NCBI GenBank assembly: GCA_937872095.1
Contig: CALMNW010000022.1
Coordinates: 52,424-116,423, forward strand
Direction of reading: 5' to 3'
Source: an uncultured Verrucomicrobiota bacterium
GTDB taxonomy: Bacteria > Verrucomicrobiota > Kiritimatiellia > CAIQIC01 > Lenti-01
Length of the DNA stretch: 64,000 bases
Part shown: one piece after another, positions 59,525-64,000 of the stretch
Layout of the letters: the number at the start of each line of letters is the position of its first letter
Numbering within the stretch: position 1 is the stretch's first letter
Position numbers and translations under genes: made by a program
Notes under the pieces: model-generated
Told to the model about the DNA's origin: nothing
The model's input: only the letters and a program-made list of their open reading frames with translations
Databases searched by the model: none

Positions 59525-60628
59525 ATGACCCACGTCGCTTATCCCGTCGAACTGGAAACCCACTGGCTGCAAGTCGCACAGGCCGAAACCCGCGCCACCA
59601 CCATCCGCGACGTCCTGCGCCGCCTGCTGCCGGACATCCAGCGCCTCGCCGATCGCTTCACCGTCGCGCGCCCCGCCGACGGGATCGCGACGCCCTATCT
59701 GCGCGACACGCGCGCCTGCGCCGCCTATTCGCTGTTCTACGCCCCCCAAACCCATGCCCGCATCGCCCACGTCCTCGCCGAACTCCCGCCCTTCCCCGAA
59801 ACCGCGCAGCCGCTGCGCGTTCTCGATCTCGGCGCCGGCACCGGCGCCGCCTCTTGGGCGCTCCTCGACCATCTCGGCCGCCGCCCCGTCGCCCTGACCG
59901 CCTGGGACCACTCCCGCCCCGCGCTCCGTTGCCTGCACGAACTGTTTGCCGCGCTGCGCCGCGCCCGCTGGCCCGAAGCCACGCTCCGCACGAATCCGGA
60001 ACCCCTCGAAAATTTCGTTGTTTCCTCCGAAAAATTCGACGTCGTCCTGCTCCACTACGTCCTCAACGAATTGTCCCCCTCGGCCCGCCGCACCTTGCTG
60101 GCCCGCGCCGCGCGCTCGCTCGCTCCCGGCGGGCGGATCATCCTCTGCGAGCCGCTGGTCCACGAAGCCGGCGATTTCATGCGCGAGCTGCGGACGCAGG
60201 CACTGGCCGACCTCGGCTTGCACGTCCTCGCGCCGTGTCCCCACGAACAAGCCTGCCCGCTCGGCGAACCCTGCCACGACGTCCGCACCTGGAAGATTTC
60301 GCAAGCTCTCCAGATTTTGAACGCCGCCCTCCACCGCGATCTCCGCCACCTCGCGTTCGCCTTCCTCGTCCTCACCCCCGCGGAGCGCGAGCCGGCCCAG
60401 ACGATCCGCGCCCGCGTCGTCGGCTCTCCCGCCCACGCCAAGGGCCAAACCCTTTGTCCCGCTTGCTGTTCCGACGGCCAGATCCATCGTCTCCAGCTGC
60501 TTCACCGCGATTTCGACACCGCCGGCCGCAAGGACCTCCGCCATCTCGAACGCGGCCAAATGCTCCGCCTCGACTCTCTCAAGCCTCTCGGCGATCCGGC
60601 CCTCGTCCGCGCCGTTCCGGCCCCCTAG
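59525..60628 (+). CDS. Rsm22-like small-subunit methyltransferase family protein
   Basis: VLDLGAGTGAASWALLDHL; VVLLHYVLNELSPSARR; CPHEQACPL; CPACCSDGQIHRLQLLHRD. Confidence 0.8.
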   Translation: MTHVAYPVELETHWLQVAQAETRATTIRDVLRRLLPDIQRLADRFTVARPADGIATPYLRDTRACAAYSLFYAPQTHARIAHVLAELPPFPETAQPLRVLDLGAGTGAASWALLDHLGRRPVALTAWDHSRPALRCLHELFAALRRARWPEATLRTNPEPLENFVVSSEKFDVVLLHYVLNELSPSARRTLLARAARSLAPGGRIILCEPLVHEAGDFMRELRTQALADLGLHVLAPCPHEQACPLGEPCHDVRTWKISQALQILNAALHRDLRHLAFAFLVLTPAEREPAQTIRARVVGSPAHAKGQTLCPACCSDGQIHRLQLLHRDFDTAGRKDLRHLERGQMLRLDSLKPLGDPALVRAVPAP

Positions 60629-60688
60629 CTTGCATCCATCCCGACTCCGTGATATTTTGCTTTTTGCTTAATCGCAGGAGGATTTTTC

Positions 60689-60967
60689 ATGAAAAAAATC
60701 GCGCTGGCTCTCGCTTTTCTGTTGCTCTTCGTCCTCGCCGCCGCGGCCGTCGATTTCGACATGCAACCCGTCAAATCCTCGCTCCTCAACAAGGTCGGCT
60801 ACGATCCCGAAACCAAAGTGCTCGCCGTCCAGATGAACTACAGCTCCGACGTCTATCTCTACCAAGACGTCCCCCAGTCCGTCTTCGACGGCCTCCTGGC
60901 CGCCGATTCCAAAGGCTCCTACTACGTGAAGAACATCAAAGGCAAATACCCGACGGAACGGAAATAG
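60689..60967 (+). CDS. Secreted KTSC-domain small protein
   Basis: Signal peptide; QPVKSSLLNKVGYDPETKVLAVQMNYSSDVYLYQDVPQSVFDGLLAADSKGSYYVKNIKGKY. Confidence 0.85.
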   Translation: MKKIALALAFLLLFVLAAAAVDFDMQPVKSSLLNKVGYDPETKVLAVQMNYSSDVYLYQDVPQSVFDGLLAADSKGSYYVKNIKGKYPTERK

Positions 60968-60987
60968 CTTTTTTCCGGCTGCTTCCG

Positions 60988-61016
60988 GCGCCGCGCTTTG
61001 CGCGGCGCTTTTTTTT
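60988..61016 (+). terminator. Rho-independent terminator
   Basis: GCGCCGCG-CTTTG-CGCGGCGC-TTTTTTTT. Confidence 0.93.
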
Positions 61017-61030
61017 GCGGGCGATTCGCG

Positions 61031-62392
<1,362 letters not shown>

Positions 62393-62396
62393 GCGC

Positions 62397-64000
62397 CTAC
62401 TCCTTCGCCTTCTCTTCGCGCCGCGTCTTCGCGTCGTCGCGGCTCATCTGGCCGAGCACGAGCCGGTATTCCATCGGCAGCACCTTGATGAACGAATCTT
62501 TCCACCGCGCCCAATCGGCCAGGATTTCCTTGGCCCGCGGGCTGCCGGTCCATTTCGCGTGTTGCTCGATCATGCCTTTCAGCTCGCGCTCGTCGTCCGG
62601 ACCCAGCATTTCCAAGTCCACCATCTCGAGGTTGCAGCGGGCGTCGAACAGCCCCGTCTCGTCCAGCACGTAGGCGATGCCGCCGCTCATGCCGGCGGCG
62701 AAGTTCACGCCCGTGGGTCCGAGGATCGCCACGCGGCCGCCGGTCATGTATTCGCAGCCGTGGTCGCCCACGCCTTCGACCACCGCCCAGGCGCCGCTGT
62801 TGCGCACCGCGAACCGCTCGCCCGCGCAGCCGTTCAGATAGACTTCGCCGCAGGTCGCGCCGTAGAGCAGCACGTTGCCCGCGATCGTGTTCTGGGCCGG
62901 ATCGTAGTCCGTCCCCGGCGCCGGCGTCACCGCGATGCGCCCGCCGCTGAGGCCCTTGCCCAGATAGTCGTTGGCTTCGCCCCGCAGCGTCAGCGTCAGG
63001 CCCTTGGCCGCGAACGCGCCGAAGCTCTGTCCCGCCGAGCCTTCGAATTCGAGCGCGATCTGCCCGTCGGGCAACCCCGCATGCCCGTGTTCCCGCGCGA
63101 TGCGGCTCGAAATCAGCGTGCCGACCGCGCGGTCCGTGTTGCGGATGCTCCGCTTCAGCGCGGCCGGCTTCTTGCCCGCCAGCGCGTCCGCCAGCTGCGG
63201 CAGCAGCTCGTAGTCCAGCGCGCCGGAAATCGGCGACGGCTGCGGCGCCGTGAACCGGCACGCTTCCGGCTGCGCGTCCACCCGGTGGAAAATCGCGCTG
63301 AAATCCAGCCCCTTGGCCTTCCAGAACGTGACGGCCTTGTTGACGTCCAGCAGGTCGGAGCGCCCGACCATCTCGTCGAATTTCCGGAAGCCCAGTTCGG
63401 CCATGAGCTCGCGCGTCTCGCGCGCGATGAACCGGAAGAACTGGATCACGTATTCCGGCTTGCCCGCGTAGCGCTTGCGCAGCTCGGGATCCTGCGTCGC
63501 CACGCCGAACGGACAGCCGTTGGTGTGGCACTTGCGCATCATCATGCAGCCGCAGACCACCAGCGGCGCCGTCGCGAAACCGAATTCTTCCGCGCCCAGC
63601 AGCGCGCCGACGACGACGTCCCGCCCGGTCTTGATCTGGCCGTCGGTCTGCACCCGGATGCGGTCGCGCAGCCGGTTCAGCACCAGCGTCTGCTGCGTTT
63701 CCGCCAGACCCAGTTCCCACGGCGCGCCCGCGTGCTTGATGCTCGAGAGCGGCGAGGCGCCCGTGCCGCCGTCGTAGCCGCTGATCAGCACGCGGTCCGC
63801 CCGCGCCTTCGCGACGCCCGCGGCCACCGTGCCCACACCGAGCTCGGAGACCAGCTTCACGCTGATTTCCGCCTCGTCGTTCGCGCAGCGCAGATCGTAG
63901 ATCAGCTGCGCGATGTCTTCGATGGAATAGATGTCGTGGTGCGGCGGCGGCGAAATCAGCGTCACGCCCGGCGTCGAATGCCGCACGCGCGCGATGTCCG
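62397..64000 (-). CDS. gltB: Glutamate synthase large subunit, C-terminal part (truncated by window edge)
   Basis: [67 protein letters not shown] glutamate synthase C-terminal repeats. Confidence 0.96.
   Translation of the reverse strand, partial: DIARVRHSTPGVTLISPPPHHDIYSIEDIAQLIYDLRCANDEAEISVKLVSELGVGTVAAGVAKARADRVLISGYDGGTGASPLSSIKHAGAPWELGLAETQQTLVLNRLRDRIRVQTDGQIKTGRDVVVGALLGAEEFGFATAPLVVCGCMMMRKCHTNGCPFGVATQDPELRKRYAGKPEYVIQFFRFIARETRELMAELGFRKFDEMVGRSDLLDVNKAVTFWKAKGLDFSAIFHRVDAQPEACRFTAPQPSPISGALDYELLPQLADALAGKKPAALKRSIRNTDRAVGTLISSRIAREHGHAGLPDGQIALEFEGSAGQSFGAFAAKGLTLTLRGEANDYLGKGLSGGRIAVTPAPGTDYDPAQNTIAGNVLLYGATCGEVYLNGCAGERFAVRNSGAWAVVEGVGDHGCEYMTGGRVAILGPTGVNFAAGMSGGIAYVLDETGLFDARCNLEMVDLEMLGPDDERELKGMIEQHAKWTGSPRAKEILADWARWKDSFIKVLPMEYRLVLGQMSRDDAKTRREEKAKE

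Overview
GC-rich bacterial chromosomal segment, densely coding. Taxon is not provable from the sequence; a Gram-negative (lpxA) PVC/Kiritimatiellota-like anaerobe is only a guess. No rRNA, tRNA, CRISPR array, integrase or transposase was recognised. Main blocks: (i) glpK 3' part; (ii) ArsR-controlled TolC/MFP/RND efflux operon followed by a PII-like protein, DUF6132, peroxiredoxin, DUF2892 and thioredoxin; (iii) DUF5320/DUF134/NifX-like/two ferredoxin-MinD ATPases/NifX-like/DUF89/novel membrane protein/L-cysteine desulfidase-like cluster; (iv) prfC, type IIA topoisomerase B subunit; (v) LpoB/YcfL/PEGA/COG3014 envelope cluster; (vi) NikR, enolase, CHASE histidine kinase, pseudopilins; (vii) thrS-infC-rpmI-rplT; (viii) complete trpEGDCF-aroF-trpBA operon; (ix) tpx, L,D-transpeptidase, secreted proteins, lpxA, thiL, gltD and partial gltB. 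The most unusual signal is in non-coding DNA: (a) phased arrays of small TTTTCCACG-n-CGTGGAAAA palindromes at four loci, with compensatory arm changes and about 22/31 bp centre spacing; (b) degenerate 7-bp tandem tracts at nearly every junction of the trp operon and after tolC, one family of which encodes the C-terminal tails of four unrelated proteins; (c) a ~140-bp two-hairpin MITE/REP-like element present twice in opposite orientation. All identifications are from reading sequence and recalled family features; no database search was run.
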